Assembly (NCBI GenBank): GCA_003551625.1
Contig: PUNC01000113.1
Location: forward strand, 1 to 58,423
DNA: 58,423 nt
DNA from: PVC group bacterium
GTDB lineage: Bacteria > Auribacterota > Erginobacteria > Erginobacterales > PUNC01
Direction: 5' to 3'
The position numbers were made by a program, and so were the translations under genes. A model generated the notes under the pieces. That model was not told the origin of the DNA. It saw only the letters and a list, made by a program, of their open reading frames with translations, and searched no databases. Below are positions 1 through 7,859 of the stretch, one piece after another. Each line of letters starts with the position of its first letter. The stretch's first letter is position 1.

Positions 1-1
1 C

Positions 2-1342
2 GAGGTGATCGCCGGGACGATCAACGGTTCGGGCTCCCTCCACGTCGAGGTCACCGGTACCGGCGACGAGACCAAGCTCTCGGGGATTATGCGGCTGGTC
101 TCCGAGGCGCAGGCCTCGAAGTCGCGCTCGCAGCACCTGGCCGACCGTGCCGCGCAGATCCTCACCGGCGTGGCCATTCTCGCCGCCGTCATCACGTTGA
201 TCGTTTGGCAACTCCTCGGCGCGCCGATCGACTTCTCGATCGTCCGCGTGGTGACAGTGCTCGTTATCGCCTGCCCGCACGCCCTCGGCCTGGCGGTGCC
301 TCTGGTGGTGGCGATCTCGACCACCCTCGGCGCCGGTAGCGGTCTGCTCGTGCGCGACCGCCGCGGTCTCGAGGAGGCGCGCAACCTTGAAACGGTCGTC
401 TTCGACAAGACCGGCACGCTCACCCTTGGGGAGCACCGGGTGGTGGGCCTGGCCGTGGCGGAGGGCGTCTCGGAGGAGGAAGCGCTTCGGATCGCCGCGG
501 GCGTCGAGGTTGAATCGGAGCACCCGATCGCCCGCGGCATCGTTCAGTCCGCGCGGGAACGGGGGATCGAGGTCCGGTCAGCCGAGGGCTTTCGCGCGCT
601 CCCCGGCCGAGGCGTCGCGGCGACCCTCGACGGTACCGAATACCGCGTGGGCGGCCCGGCGCTGCTCAAGACGGGAAACCCGCGCGTGCCGGACTATCTC
701 CGAAAGAAGGCCGAAGAAGCCGATCACCGCGGCCAGGCCGCCATCTACCTCCTCCGTAACCGCGAGGCGCTGGCCGTCTTCGCCGTGGCCGACGCCGTGC
801 GGCCCGAAAGCCGCCAGGCTGTCGACGCGCTCCACGCTCTCGGCATCGAGGTCGCCATGCTCACGGGGGACGCGCGAGCCGTGGCAGACGCCGTCGCCGC
901 CGAACTCGGTATCGATACCGTCTTTGCCGAGGTCCTGCCGGAGGACAAGGCCGCCAAGATCCAGGAGCTGCAGGCAGGGGGCAAACGCGTCGCTATGGTC
1001 GGCGATGGCGTCAACGACGCCCCCGCCCTCGCGACGGCCGAGATCGGCGTCGCCATCGGCGCCGGAACCGACGTGGCCGTCGAGGCCGGCCACATCGTGC
1101 TCGTTCGGTCCGATCCGCGCGACATCCCGCGGATCGTAACTCTGTCTCGCGCCACCTACCGGAAGATGCTCCAGAATCTCTGGTGGGCCGCCGGCTACAA
1201 CATCGCCGCCATCCCGCTGGCCGCCGGCGTCCTCGCCGCCTGGGGAATCCTCCTTACGCCGGCCCTCGGCGCGGCCCTTATGTCGGCCTCTACGGTAATC
1301 GTGGCGATCAACGCTCAACTCCTTAAGCGCGCGCGGCTATGA
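2..1342 (+). CDS. copB: CopB-type heavy-metal P-type ATPase, 5' truncated
   Basis: P1B-type ATPase that would export copper or a similar soft metal across the inner membrane. The frame is open at the window edge, so the start listed in the ORF track is only an internal GTG; the metal-binding N-terminus, first membrane helices and most of the actuator domain lie upstream. Visible are the CPH metal-site motif (about residues 90-92 of the visible part), which separates CopB (P1B-3) from CPC-type CopA, the phosphorylation motif DKTGTLT (Asp about 134), SEHPIARGI (the P1B HP motif) and GDGVNDAP of the hinge, then two C-terminal helices ending NAQLLKR. Codon choice looks somewhat different from the LPS genes, which could mean transfer. 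No metal-responsive regulator is visible nearby. Metal specificity is inferred from CPH only. Confidence 0.9.
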   Translation, partial: EVIAGTINGSGSLHVEVTGTGDETKLSGIMRLVSEAQASKSRSQHLADRAAQILTGVAILAAVITLIVWQLLGAPIDFSIVRVVTVLVIACPHALGLAVPLVVAISTTLGAGSGLLVRDRRGLEEARNLETVVFDKTGTLTLGEHRVVGLAVAEGVSEEEALRIAAGVEVESEHPIARGIVQSARERGIEVRSAEGFRALPGRGVAATLDGTEYRVGGPALLKTGNPRVPDYLRKKAEEADHRGQAAIYLLRNREALAVFAVADAVRPESRQAVDALHALGIEVAMLTGDARAVADAVAAELGIDTVFAEVLPEDKAAKIQELQAGGKRVAMVGDGVNDAPALATAEIGVAIGAGTDVAVEAGHIVLVRSDPRDIPRIVTLSRATYRKMLQNLWWAAGYNIAAIPLAAGVLAAWGILLTPALGAALMSASTVIVAINAQLLKRARL

Positions 1343-1391
1343 AGGGAGTGCGCCTTCGTTTGAAGAAATTCGGCATAATGAATGAAAAAGC

Positions 1392-1425
1392 GGAATAAGT
1401 TAATAAGTAACCAACATCCCCTAAA
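1392..1425. repeat. Dispersed 34-nt repeat R1, copy A
   Basis: GGAATAAGTTAATAAGTAAC...CATCCCCTAAA. It shares the R1 core with copies at 3345, 4349 and 6312. Similarity to the copy at 4349 extends about 20 nt to the left (ATGAATGAA-AAGC), so this copy and that one are the closest pair. Confidence 0.75.
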
Positions 1426-1490
1426 AAGTAGCTTGCCTGGACCGGGATTTATCGTATTCTTTTCACCGGCGATGGGGTTCGCCCTGAACC

Positions 1491-1507
1491 GTCCCGCCGC
1501 GCGGGAC
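1491..1507. other. Hairpin in the antiporter leader
   Basis: GTCCCGC-CGC-GCGGGAC is a perfect 7-bp stem with a 3-nt loop about 75 nt upstream of the antiporter start. There is no U-tract, so it is not a convincing terminator for the ATPase. It could be part of a structured leader, but I cannot match it to a riboswitch class. Confidence 0.4.
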
Positions 1508-1582
1508 TGATGACTCCTACCGGTATTTTCCGCGCCGCCTTACCGAGCGGTTATTCAGCCAGAAGCCATTCCGGGAGGAGTT

Positions 1583-2830
1583 ATGGCCGTAAGCATCGCC
1601 GAGATCATCATCCTAAGCATTGTCGCTGACTGGGCCTTTCGCCAGATCCGCGTCCCCGGCCTGATCGGCATCCTCCTGGTCGGGATCCTTCTGGGGCCGC
1701 AGGTCCTCGGCCAGATCAGCCCCGACCTGCTGGCTATCGGCTCCGATCTGCGGATGATCGCCCTGATCGTCATCCTCCTGCGGGCCGGATTCGAGCTGAG
1801 CCGGAAGACCCTCCGCCGGGTAGGGGGGAAGTCCCTTCTCCTCGCCTTCGTCCCGGCCACCTGCGAGGGACTGGCGATCACCCTGATCGGACCCGCCCTG
1901 CTCGGCCTGACGTTTCTGGAGTCGGCGGTCCTCGGTTCGGTCCTGGCCGCCGTCTCTCCGGCGGTGGTGGTCCCCCGGATGATCGGCTTCATCAAGGAAC
2001 GAAGGGGGGCGAAGAAGGCCATCCCCTCGATGGTGCTGGCCGCCGCCTCGGTGGACGACGTTTACGTGATCGTGGTCCATACCGTCCTGGTCGGGCTCTA
2101 CGTTGGGAGGCGGATGAACCTGGCCTGGGAGATAACCGCCGTTCCCCTCTCCCTGGTTCTGGGCGCGGCGGCCGGGCTGGGGGTCGGCTGGCTACTCTAC
2201 CGGATCTTCGAGCGCTCGGATCTCTGGGCGACCAAGCAGGTGCTGATCGTAATCGCCTGCGCCATCTTTCTAGTCCGGCTCCAGTATTACCTGGCCGGGG
2301 TAGTTCCCTTCGCCGGCCTGGTGGCGGCGATGGCGATCGGTTTCGTCATCCTGGAACGGAGGGAGCGGATCGCCCACGCCATCTCCGCCCGGTTGGCCCG
2401 GGTTTGGATCTTCGCCGAGATTATCCTCTTCTCGATGGTCGGGGCCCAGGTGAACGTCGCGGTGGCCTGGCGGGCGGGGCTGGCGGGGATCGCCGTGATC
2501 CTGGTCGGCGTGGCCGCCCGCTCGTCCGGGGTGCTGGTCTGCCTGGCCGGGAGCGATCTGACGCGAAAGGAGCGGATATTCACGGCGGTGGCCTTTACGC
2601 CCAAGGCCACCGTCCAGGCGGCGATCGGGGCGAGCCCGCTGCTGGCGATGCGGGCGGCCGGGATGACGACCGGACCGGGGGAGGTCATCCTGGCCGTGGC
2701 GGTCCTGAGCATCCTCCTGACCGCTCCGGCCGGTTCCTGGGCGATCTCCGCCCTCGGCCGCCGCTGGCTTGCGGTGGAGCCGGAAGCCGGGGAGAACGCC
2801 TACCGGGCGGCGGTCGAAAGTTCGGGTTGA
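1583..2830 (+). CDS. Cation:proton antiporter (CPA family)
   Basis: Predicted inner-membrane monovalent cation/proton exchanger used for pH and Na+/K+ homeostasis. The 415 aa are almost entirely hydrophobic, with about 11-12 membrane segments. Near the N-terminus the pattern VPGLIGILLVGILLGP is typical of the NhaP/KefB superfamily, followed by LRAGFELS (compare LxxGLEL), AAVSPAVVVPRMI and ASVDDVYVIVV, where the paired Asp residues sit at the ion-binding position of helix 5. There is no C-terminal TrkA domain. The start is supported by GGGAGGAG about 6 nt upstream of ATG. It stands alone between the ATPase and the repeat-rich region. Na+ versus K+ specificity cannot be told from sequence. Confidence 0.88.
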   Translation: MAVSIAEIIILSIVADWAFRQIRVPGLIGILLVGILLGPQVLGQISPDLLAIGSDLRMIALIVILLRAGFELSRKTLRRVGGKSLLLAFVPATCEGLAITLIGPALLGLTFLESAVLGSVLAAVSPAVVVPRMIGFIKERRGAKKAIPSMVLAAASVDDVYVIVVHTVLVGLYVGRRMNLAWEITAVPLSLVLGAAAGLGVGWLLYRIFERSDLWATKQVLIVIACAIFLVRLQYYLAGVVPFAGLVAAMAIGFVILERRERIAHAISARLARVWIFAEIILFSMVGAQVNVAVAWRAGLAGIAVILVGVAARSSGVLVCLAGSDLTRKERIFTAVAFTPKATVQAAIGASPLLAMRAAGMTTGPGEVILAVAVLSILLTAPAGSWAISALGRRWLAVEPEAGENAYRAAVESSG

Positions 2831-2852
2831 TATACAGAGACAAATCTTTCCA

Positions 2853-2888
2853 GGGTCACACCCCAAATAACAAGTTGGGGTGTGACCC
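2853..2888. repeat. Perfect 14-bp inverted repeat (REP-like)
   Basis: GGGTCACACCCCAA, an 8-nt loop, then TTGGGGTGTGACCC. It lies 22 nt after the antiporter stop. There is no T-run, so it looks more like a REP-type palindrome than an intrinsic terminator, although it could still stop or stabilise the transcript. Confidence 0.7.
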
Positions 2889-2996
2889 GGTTCTCAGTTC
2901 GGATCTCGAATTGGGTAAATGTCGGTGAATACTAAGAAAACGCCTGCTCAAAAAAATTGACCGGGAGGCCGGATTTCCAGAGGGGTAGGGGAAGGG

Positions 2997-3030
2997 AAGG
3001 GGCCGTCAAGCAGCGCCTGACGGCCCCTTT
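2997..3030 (+). terminator. Rho-independent terminator-like hairpin
   Basis: AAGGGGCCGTCA, loop AGCAGCGCC, TGACGGCCCCTT then T, AATATTTG. The 12-bp stem is perfect, with a short interrupted T-tract on the plus side. It lies about 170 nt after the antiporter and is the likeliest stop for that transcript. Confidence 0.65.
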
Positions 3031-3344
3031 AATATTTGTCGGAACATCGAGAAATAAGCTTGACTTTATCCGCCCGCAGCCGAAAACTTGAAAAAACCGG
3101 CGGCTGAACTGAAAGGTTTATGTCAAAGCGAACAATAATCTTTTTCAATAACGACCACCGTCCTCCCCCGAACGGACGGCATCGGCACATTCAAGGAACC
3201 TTCTCCACCCGCGCGAGATGAACTCCCCCGGGTTTTTTGGGGACCGGGTGAAAACGAGAGGATTCTCCTGGGATTCCCTTAAAACGATATCACAATCTGT
3301 GACATCCTCTTCCGGCCTGAAGTATTCTAAGTAGCAGGGGAGGA

Positions 3345-3378
3345 GGAATAAGTTAAAAAGCAAACAACGTCCCCTAAA
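3345..3378. repeat. Dispersed repeat R1, copy B
   Basis: GGAATAAGTTAAAAAGCAAA...CAACGTCCCCTAAA. It is identical over the core to the copy at 4349. The spurious minus-strand ORF 3145-3363 takes its first codons from this repeat. Confidence 0.75.
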
Positions 3379-3505
3379 GTATGAAAAGTCCAGAAAGGGA
3401 TAAGGAGGGTGGCGAGCCTCTTCCTTGGTGGTCGTTTACTCAAGAAAGAAAGAAGCGGGAAGCTCGGCATAGGATGTGAAGTAGAACTAAATAAGGAGGA
3501 CTCGA

Positions 3506-3739
3506 ATGATGAGAGGAATAGGGGCGATTGAAATTGGGATCATTCTTGTCGTTATCCCTCTGGCGATCCTGTTGACGGTCCTGCCGTTCTGGAAAATTTG
3601 TAAGAAAGCGGGATTCCCGGGAGCGATATCGTTATTTATGCTTATTCCGATAGCCAACATTATCCTGCCGTTCTATCTCGCATTTGCGGAATGGCCGGTG
3701 CTGAAGCAGAAAGAACGAAAGGAAGAGATGCCGGCCTGA
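3506..3739 (+). CDS. Small two-helix membrane protein
   Basis: A 77-aa protein with two hydrophobic segments (about residues 6-29 and 40-60) joined by FWKICKKAGFPG. The pattern W-K-I-C-K-K-A-G-x-P-G followed by a second helix resembles DUF5684-like small membrane proteins of unknown function, and the C-terminus is charged. The start is well supported by AAGGAGG about 7 nt upstream. It stands alone between an R1 repeat and a strong terminator. I do not recognise a specific function. Confidence 0.7.
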   Translation: MMRGIGAIEIGIILVVIPLAILLTVLPFWKICKKAGFPGAISLFMLIPIANIILPFYLAFAEWPVLKQKERKEEMPA

Positions 3740-3879
3740 CTGGTTAAGTTGACTTTCGGAATGAGTGCCCTGAACATCAAAGAAGTCGGGCAATCACGCG
3801 GTAGAACCGTGAGAAAGCCGTGATAGACCGGATAGCCGAAAAGATACTTCTGGGCGGTATCGAGGGCTTCGTTTATTGA

Positions 3880-3908
3880 CCCGGGCGGGTTCAACCCGCC
3901 CGGGTTTT
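3880..3908 (+). terminator. Intrinsic terminator
   Basis: CCCGGGCGGGTT-C-AACCCGCCCGGG followed by TTTTATATTTG. The 10-12 bp GC-rich stem with a T-run is a clear intrinsic terminator and closes the transcript of the small membrane protein at 3506. No gene is seen in the 140 nt between that gene and this hairpin. Confidence 0.85.
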
Positions 3909-3955
3909 ATATTTGCTCCGATGAAAGTTATGCTGCTCAATGGCTAGGAGGTCAG

Positions 3956-4342
3956 ATGAAAACGAACGTTAAAATAGCCTTAGACGCTACAGTCTGGTTT
4001 TTGTGCCTCTTCATAGCCGTCATTCTCAGACCGAGTATTTACAATTCGGAAACAGCTATTTCGTTTTCTATGGTGAGCGGAGCCCTGATGGTTGGATTTA
4101 TCTGGATTTTGCTCCGAGCGATTATTCACGACATAGCTAAAACATATCCGTATAAGTGGCTTTACGCGTTGCTGTCTATTGTAATCGTACCCATTGCCGC
4201 TATTCTTGGAATGCTCCCGTTTTTCATTCTTAGATCCCTACGAACCCCCAGGCTCATAACGGCTCTTCCTCTTTTATCAGCGGGTCTTATCTGGGGGATT
4301 GTTTCGTCTTTAATTTTCCCCATTGCTCGGCACGATGAATGA
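3956..4342 (+). CDS. Hypothetical four-helix membrane protein
   Basis: 128 aa with about four membrane segments (roughly 8-26, 37-56, 68-90, 100-121) and a short polar tail. The start has a good ribosome-binding site (TAGGAGG, 5 nt). No family recognised. Its last codons (ARHDE, stop) overlap the left flank of the R1 repeat at 4349, the same flank that precedes R1 at 1392. The repeat may therefore have inserted at, or been transferred together with, the 3' end of the gene. Base composition is visibly more AT-rich than the LPS locus. Confidence 0.65.
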   Translation: MKTNVKIALDATVWFLCLFIAVILRPSIYNSETAISFSMVSGALMVGFIWILLRAIIHDIAKTYPYKWLYALLSIVIVPIAAILGMLPFFILRSLRTPRLITALPLLSAGLIWGIVSSLIFPIARHDE

Positions 4343-4348
4343 AGAAGC

Positions 4349-4428
4349 GGAATAAGTTAAAAAGCAAACAACGTCCCCTAAATGGCCCGGTGGCTGGGCG
4401 TAAAGTCAAGAGTAAAGATTTGACCCCA
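4349..4428. repeat. Composite repeat R1 + R2
   Basis: R1 (GGAATAAGTTAAAAAG...TCCCCTAAA, 4349-4382), 19 nt, then R2 (AAAGTCAAGAGTAAAGATTT...GACCCCA, 4402-4428). The same order recurs at 6312-6400. Within 10 nt of R2 the next gene starts, as also happens at the second copy. Confidence 0.7.
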
Positions 4429-4435
4429 ATAGGTT

Positions 4436-4882
4436 ATGGATACAAAGAGAGTCAATGAAATCAAGACCCACCTGGGGAAAAAAGAATCTCGGGAACTGCT
4501 TAAAATCTACAAAGAGAATAACAGGGACGAATACGTCGATGAAGCATTTGAGGCCGTCAGACAGTTGCTCGTAGAACGGAAACTGAGTATTCCGCGCCAA
4601 TCACCCTTTCCCCGTCCTACAAAACCCGAGCCGATAGCGAAGGCCGAGTATGTCGATCTTGTCACCGTATATCGAACCGGCAACCAGGCAGTCTTAACCG
4701 TAGCCAAATCATTGCTGGAGGAAGCCGGGATTCGATACCTGGCCAAAGGAGAAGGCTTGCAGGACATCATAGGCGGCGGGCGATTCGGGGCCGGCTTCAA
4801 TCTTGTCGCCGGCCCGGTAGAACTTCAAGTGCCCCGGGAATGCGCCGCGGAGGCCGGGAAGATTCTTTCAAAATTGCAATAA
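4436..4882 (+). CDS. DUF2007 domain protein
   Basis: 148 aa in two parts. Residues 1-50 are charged and helical; residues about 72-148 (LVTVYRTGNQAVLTVAKSLL onwards) match the DUF2007 pattern, a small ferredoxin-like fold described as a putative signal-transducing domain, including the GGG-x-G...LxVP-x-xAxxA end. No membrane segment is evident, so it is probably cytoplasmic. No Shine-Dalgarno sequence precedes the ATG; the upstream sequence is the R2 repeat, so expression may depend on the repeat-derived leader. Function unknown. Confidence 0.72.
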   Translation: MDTKRVNEIKTHLGKKESRELLKIYKENNRDEYVDEAFEAVRQLLVERKLSIPRQSPFPRPTKPEPIAKAEYVDLVTVYRTGNQAVLTVAKSLLEEAGIRYLAKGEGLQDIIGGGRFGAGFNLVAGPVELQVPRECAAEAGKILSKLQ

Positions 4883-4942
4883 ATATTCCTTGAAGAACGA
4901 ATTTAATTTTACGAATAGTTCGGCTTGAAAAGAGATTGAGGT

Positions 4943-5581
4943 ATGGGCGTATCCATACACTATCGAGGTCGAATCGACAGCGCGGCGCTGCTCCCGTCCC
5001 TTCGTGAGGAAGTCGCCGATATCGCCCACTCAATGGGTTGGCCCTCGACAACTCTGGACGATGACTGGTCAATTTCTCCCGACGCGAATCTGGCCACTGA
5101 CGGCAGGATTCAAGGCCACCTTGGACTCAAGGGTATCCAGATCACTCCGCATCCAGACTCGGAACCCCTCGTTCTGTTTTTCGACCGTGACGGATATATT
5201 CGATCTCCCGTAACTATGGCGCTGATCCTTGACGGCACCCTGCAGCCGAAGACGGCTTGGGTTTCGATGAAAACCCAGTTCGCCGCCCCCGATACCCACG
5301 TGTGGGTTATCGGCCTCCTCAAGTATCTGAAGAAACGCTACATCTCCAATCTTGAAGTGTCGGACGAGAGCGGATACTGGGATACCGGCGACAGGCGGAA
5401 ATTGGAGGAGAGTATGGCCTTTCTCAACAGCAAGCTTAATCAACTCTCTGCCAAAATCTCGTCTGGTCGCATAGGTGACCTGACGGGACTGACGGCGGAT
5501 CAGATCGCGTCACGGCTCGAGCATTTGTTCCTGAACGATGAGGAGCTAGGCGTCGAAAAACGCCCTGAACGCGACAAGTGA
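4943..5581 (+). CDS. Conserved hypothetical protein
   Basis: 212 aa, soluble, no signal peptide. It begins MGVSIHYRG, an opening I associate with a scattered family of uncharacterised bacterial proteins. The middle has alternating hydrophobic strands (PLVLFFDRDGYI, HVWVIGLLKYLKKRY) and the C-terminal 60 residues are charged and helical. It lies 60 nt downstream of the DUF2007 gene and could share its transcript. The ribosome-binding site is weak (GAGATTGAGG). No catalytic motif recognised. Confidence 0.65.
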   Translation: MGVSIHYRGRIDSAALLPSLREEVADIAHSMGWPSTTLDDDWSISPDANLATDGRIQGHLGLKGIQITPHPDSEPLVLFFDRDGYIRSPVTMALILDGTLQPKTAWVSMKTQFAAPDTHVWVIGLLKYLKKRYISNLEVSDESGYWDTGDRRKLEESMAFLNSKLNQLSAKISSGRIGDLTGLTADQIASRLEHLFLNDEELGVEKRPERDK

Positions 5582-5757
5582 AAGCCGCGACGGAGCGCTG
5601 CTTCTCCTTGCGCGTTAGGTGAAGCGGCAGCCCAGAAAGGATAATAAGCGAATGGCGGTGGCTTTGTTCCCTTGCGCATACACCGTTTGCCGGAAAAAAG
5701 AAGGGGAGTAACTTAACAACTTAACTCCGTCCCTAACGCTTTCCGGAGGTCGGAATT

Positions 5758-6318
5758 ATGCCTAAAACGGTAATACCGGCAGAGCGGATTCAGCGGATAA
5801 TCTATCTGGTTCGCGGCCAAAAGGTAATATTGGATCGGGATCTGGCGGGTTTGTATGGGGTTCCCACCAAGGCCTTAAAGCAGGCGGTTCGCCGGAACCC
5901 AAAACGCTTTCCTAAAGATTTTATGTTTGTGCTTAAACAGCAGGAATTTAAGAACTTGAGGTCACAATTTGTGACCTCAAGTTCTTGGGGCGGGAGCCGT
6001 TATCTGCCTATGGTATTTACCGAATAGGGCGTGGCAATGCTCTCCAGCGTTCTGAATAGTCCCCGAGCCATCCAGGTCAACATCGCGATAATGCGGACCT
6101 TCGTTCAGCTGCGTAAGCTTATGGCCACCCACGCCGGACTGGCTCAAAAGCTGGAAGAATTAGAGAAGAAATACGACGCCCAGTTTCAGATTGTCTTTGA
6201 AGCGATAAGGCGGCTTATAGTTGAGCCGGAACCGAAGCTTCCCCGCCGCAGGATCGGCTTCCACGTAAAGGAGAAGCGGGGGAAATACGGCCGCCGCGTC
6301 GCAGGAAGGGCGAAATAA
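5758..6318 (+). pseudogene. ORF6N-domain protein, broken by an in-frame amber codon
   Basis: The track shows two ORFs (5758-6027 and 6031-6318), but they are in the same frame and are one gene. The first ends YLPMVFTE, then TAG, then [16 protein letters not shown]. In ORF6N proteins the expected run is FTEQGVAMLSS, so a single C-to-T change (CAG to TAG at 6025) explains the break. ORF6N is a DNA-binding domain common in phage and mobile-element regulators. Residues 1-95 are the domain (LDRDLAGLYGVPTKALKQAV is typical) and the rest is a coiled-coil tail. The ribosome-binding site GGAGG is intact. Loss of function is likely unless amber is read through. The stop overlaps an R1 repeat. Confidence 0.85.
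5950..5986. repeat. 37-nt perfect palindrome inside the ORF6N gene
   Basis: AAGAACTTGAGGTCACAA-T-TTGTGACCTCAAGTTCTT gives 18-bp arms around one base and encodes KNLRSQFVTSSS. It could form a hairpin in the mRNA or serve as a dyad binding site for a dimer. Confidence 0.85.
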
Positions 6319-6400
6319 GTTAACAAGTAAACAACGTCCCCTAAAGCTTGAGGCTCTGAACCGTCCGGGCGAAAAGTCAAGAGTAAAGACTTGACCCCAT
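6312..6400. repeat. Composite repeat R1 + R2, second copy
   Basis: R1 (GAAATAAGTTAACAAGTAAA...CGTCCCCTAAA, 6312-6345), 27 nt, then R2 (AAAGTCAAGAGTAAAGACTT...GACCCCAT, 6373-6400). The TAA stop of the ORF6N pseudogene lies in the first bases of R1. Confidence 0.7.
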
Positions 6401-6421
6401 ATTACGATGGAGGAGGCAACA

Positions 6422-6829
6422 ATGGACAACAGCCAAGGTAAGCTCAAATCGTGGGGTTTATTCTTTGCCGGCCTGGGCATTCTTTTGATTGGCATCGCAG
6501 TTCTCATTAACGTATTGAAGCATCCTTCACGTCTCAAATTCGCGGATTTATTCGGACCACCCGGAACTGAAACAATAACCAGGACTGTGCGTTCATTTGA
6601 TTCTGCCCCTCCAAGTACGATTTCGCCTTTTCAGAAGATAATAACCGACGAAGAATTTAATGAATATTATGAGTCGCTTAAGGAAGCTTTATCTGAATGG
6701 GATTTCAAAGAAATTATCCTAGAAAAGATTGAAAGCGAGGAATTCAAAGAGAAATTGAGGCGAAAAATCGAAGAGTTGCCGGCTATAATGGAAATTAAGG
6801 CAACCAGAGTCGAGGAGATATACCAATGA
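6422..6829 (+). CDS. Single-pass membrane protein of unknown function
   Basis: The ORF track opens at 6407, but the second ATG (6422) is the better start because GGAGGAGG lies just upstream of it, giving 135 aa. One membrane segment (about residues 10-32, LFFAGLGILLIGIAVLI) is followed by a soluble region rich in Glu and Lys ending in a likely coiled coil (EFKEKLRRKIEELPAIMEI). No family recognised. It follows the R2 repeat by about 20 nt and is AT-rich compared with the rest of the window. Confidence 0.6.
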   Translation: MDNSQGKLKSWGLFFAGLGILLIGIAVLINVLKHPSRLKFADLFGPPGTETITRTVRSFDSAPPSTISPFQKIITDEEFNEYYESLKEALSEWDFKEIILEKIESEEFKEKLRRKIEELPAIMEIKATRVEEIYQ

Positions 6830-6888
6830 GTCGCTTCAGCGGTTTGAGACCGCCTTTCGGCTTTAGCGGGTGTACCGGCGGTTAGAAA

Positions 6889-7251
6889 ATGAAAGAGAAG
6901 ATAATTAGATACATAATAGCCGGAATAATCTCGGGTATTTTCTTCTATCTTGCCTTTTGGACGGGTCAAATTCTGGTTTGCGTATGGGGGGTTATTTTCT
7001 TTCGTTTGATTATGAATCCGCAGATTCTTAAGGAAAATGTCGGTGTGCCCCGCCTGCCGGCTAAAGATATTCTATCTCTCACAGCATTTTTTCTCGTCAT
7101 TGCTGCTTTTGTAGTCTTCATACTCAAAATCAGAAATGTTGAGGCTTTCAAAATCGCATCTTCAAACTGGATAGTTCTTTTCTTGCTGTGGTTAGCCCTA
7201 ATGGTTGGCAACTTGAGGGCATTTAACCCTGAAGAAAGCGATTTAGCCTAA
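6889..7251 (+). CDS. Hypothetical four-helix membrane protein
   Basis: 120 aa with about four hydrophobic segments (roughly 7-25, 28-42, 63-83, 90-107). No ribosome-binding site is obvious before ATG; the 59-nt gap upstream contains a GC-rich hairpin (GCGGT-TTGAG-ACCGC). It could be co-transcribed with the genes before and after it. No family recognised. Low GC, like its neighbours. Confidence 0.5.
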   Translation: MKEKIIRYIIAGIISGIFFYLAFWTGQILVCVWGVIFFRLIMNPQILKENVGVPRLPAKDILSLTAFFLVIAAFVVFILKIRNVEAFKIASSNWIVLFLLWLALMVGNLRAFNPEESDLA

Positions 7252-7289
7252 CGAATCATCGCTTGTGATATGCCTAACGGAGCAAAGGG

Positions 7290-7766
7290 ATGATATATAT
7301 CGCCGGAATAATTCTCATTATTATCGGGTTTGTCTGGCCGTTCCTAACCGGCTGGAGTTTAACTTTAATTGTATTTCCGCTCGGTATTTTAGCCTTGTTG
7401 AGTCCCGGCAGATATATTCCAAAAACAGCAAATTGGAATAAATGGGCGCGGGCGGGATTACTTGGTTATTTATTGGTTGTGTTAATCCACTGGATCATTT
7501 CTTACTTGGCAGTCGCATCGCCCGTTTTCTGTAACACCTGGGGCGGTTGTTATCTTGCTATAGTATTTAGCTGGATCTCCGCGCCTGTTGATTTGCTGTT
7601 GTCTCGTATCTCTCCACTTGAAACCATTCAGCTTCCTGATGGAGGATGGCAAATTAGAATCAGTTATATTCGAGCCACGACATCCAATTTTATGAGTATT
7701 ATCGTTTACCTGCTCGCTGGAATTCTGATCGGAAAATGGCTTCAGGTACGGAGGAGTAAGTGTTGA
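7290..7766 (+). CDS. Hypothetical membrane protein
   Basis: 158 aa, about four to five membrane segments: two at the N-terminus (MIYIAGIILIIIGFVWPFL and LIVFPLGILALL), one near residues 55-75, one near 85-103 and one at 133-150. A polar region with LPDGGWQIRISY separates the last two. The start has AAAGGG 1-6 nt upstream. Two Cys residues near position 80 (CNTWGGC) could form a disulfide. No family recognised. Confidence 0.55.
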   Translation: MIYIAGIILIIIGFVWPFLTGWSLTLIVFPLGILALLSPGRYIPKTANWNKWARAGLLGYLLVVLIHWIISYLAVASPVFCNTWGGCYLAIVFSWISAPVDLLLSRISPLETIQLPDGGWQIRISYIRATTSNFMSIIVYLLAGILIGKWLQVRRSKC

Positions 7767-7859
7767 CCTCAGGCTGCTCAAATAATCAGTTCCCCCTCAA
7801 ATTCCCTTGAAAAACAGAAGTTAACCTGACCACCAGCGCTAAATTAAAGAGAATTATAA

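Larger units (their letters stand above)
2831..3505. other. Gene-free stretch with palindromes and a repeat
   Basis: No convincing gene is present in these 675 nt. The stretch holds a 14-bp palindrome (2853-2888), a strong hairpin (2997-3030) and an R1 repeat (3345-3378). The minus-strand 72-aa ORF at 3145-3363 begins inside the R1 repeat, lacks a recognisable domain and is probably not real. The 3' end carries the AAGGAGG ribosome-binding site of the gene at 3506. Confidence 0.6.

Noticed and set aside
1343-1582. Ion-sensing riboswitch before the antiporter
   Set aside because: One hairpin is visible, but I could not match any known consensus.
2853-2888. Intrinsic terminator
   Set aside because: Perfect stem but no T-run; kept as a palindromic repeat instead.
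3145-3363. 72-aa minus-strand ORF
   Set aside because: Its first codons come from the R1 repeat, it has no ribosome-binding site and no domain; likely chance.
5600-7290. Integron attC sites
   Set aside because: GTTAGGT (about 5615) and GCCTAAC (about 7250, 7272) resemble core sites, but they are not paired as RYYYAAC...GTTRRRY with a foldable middle, and no integrase is present.
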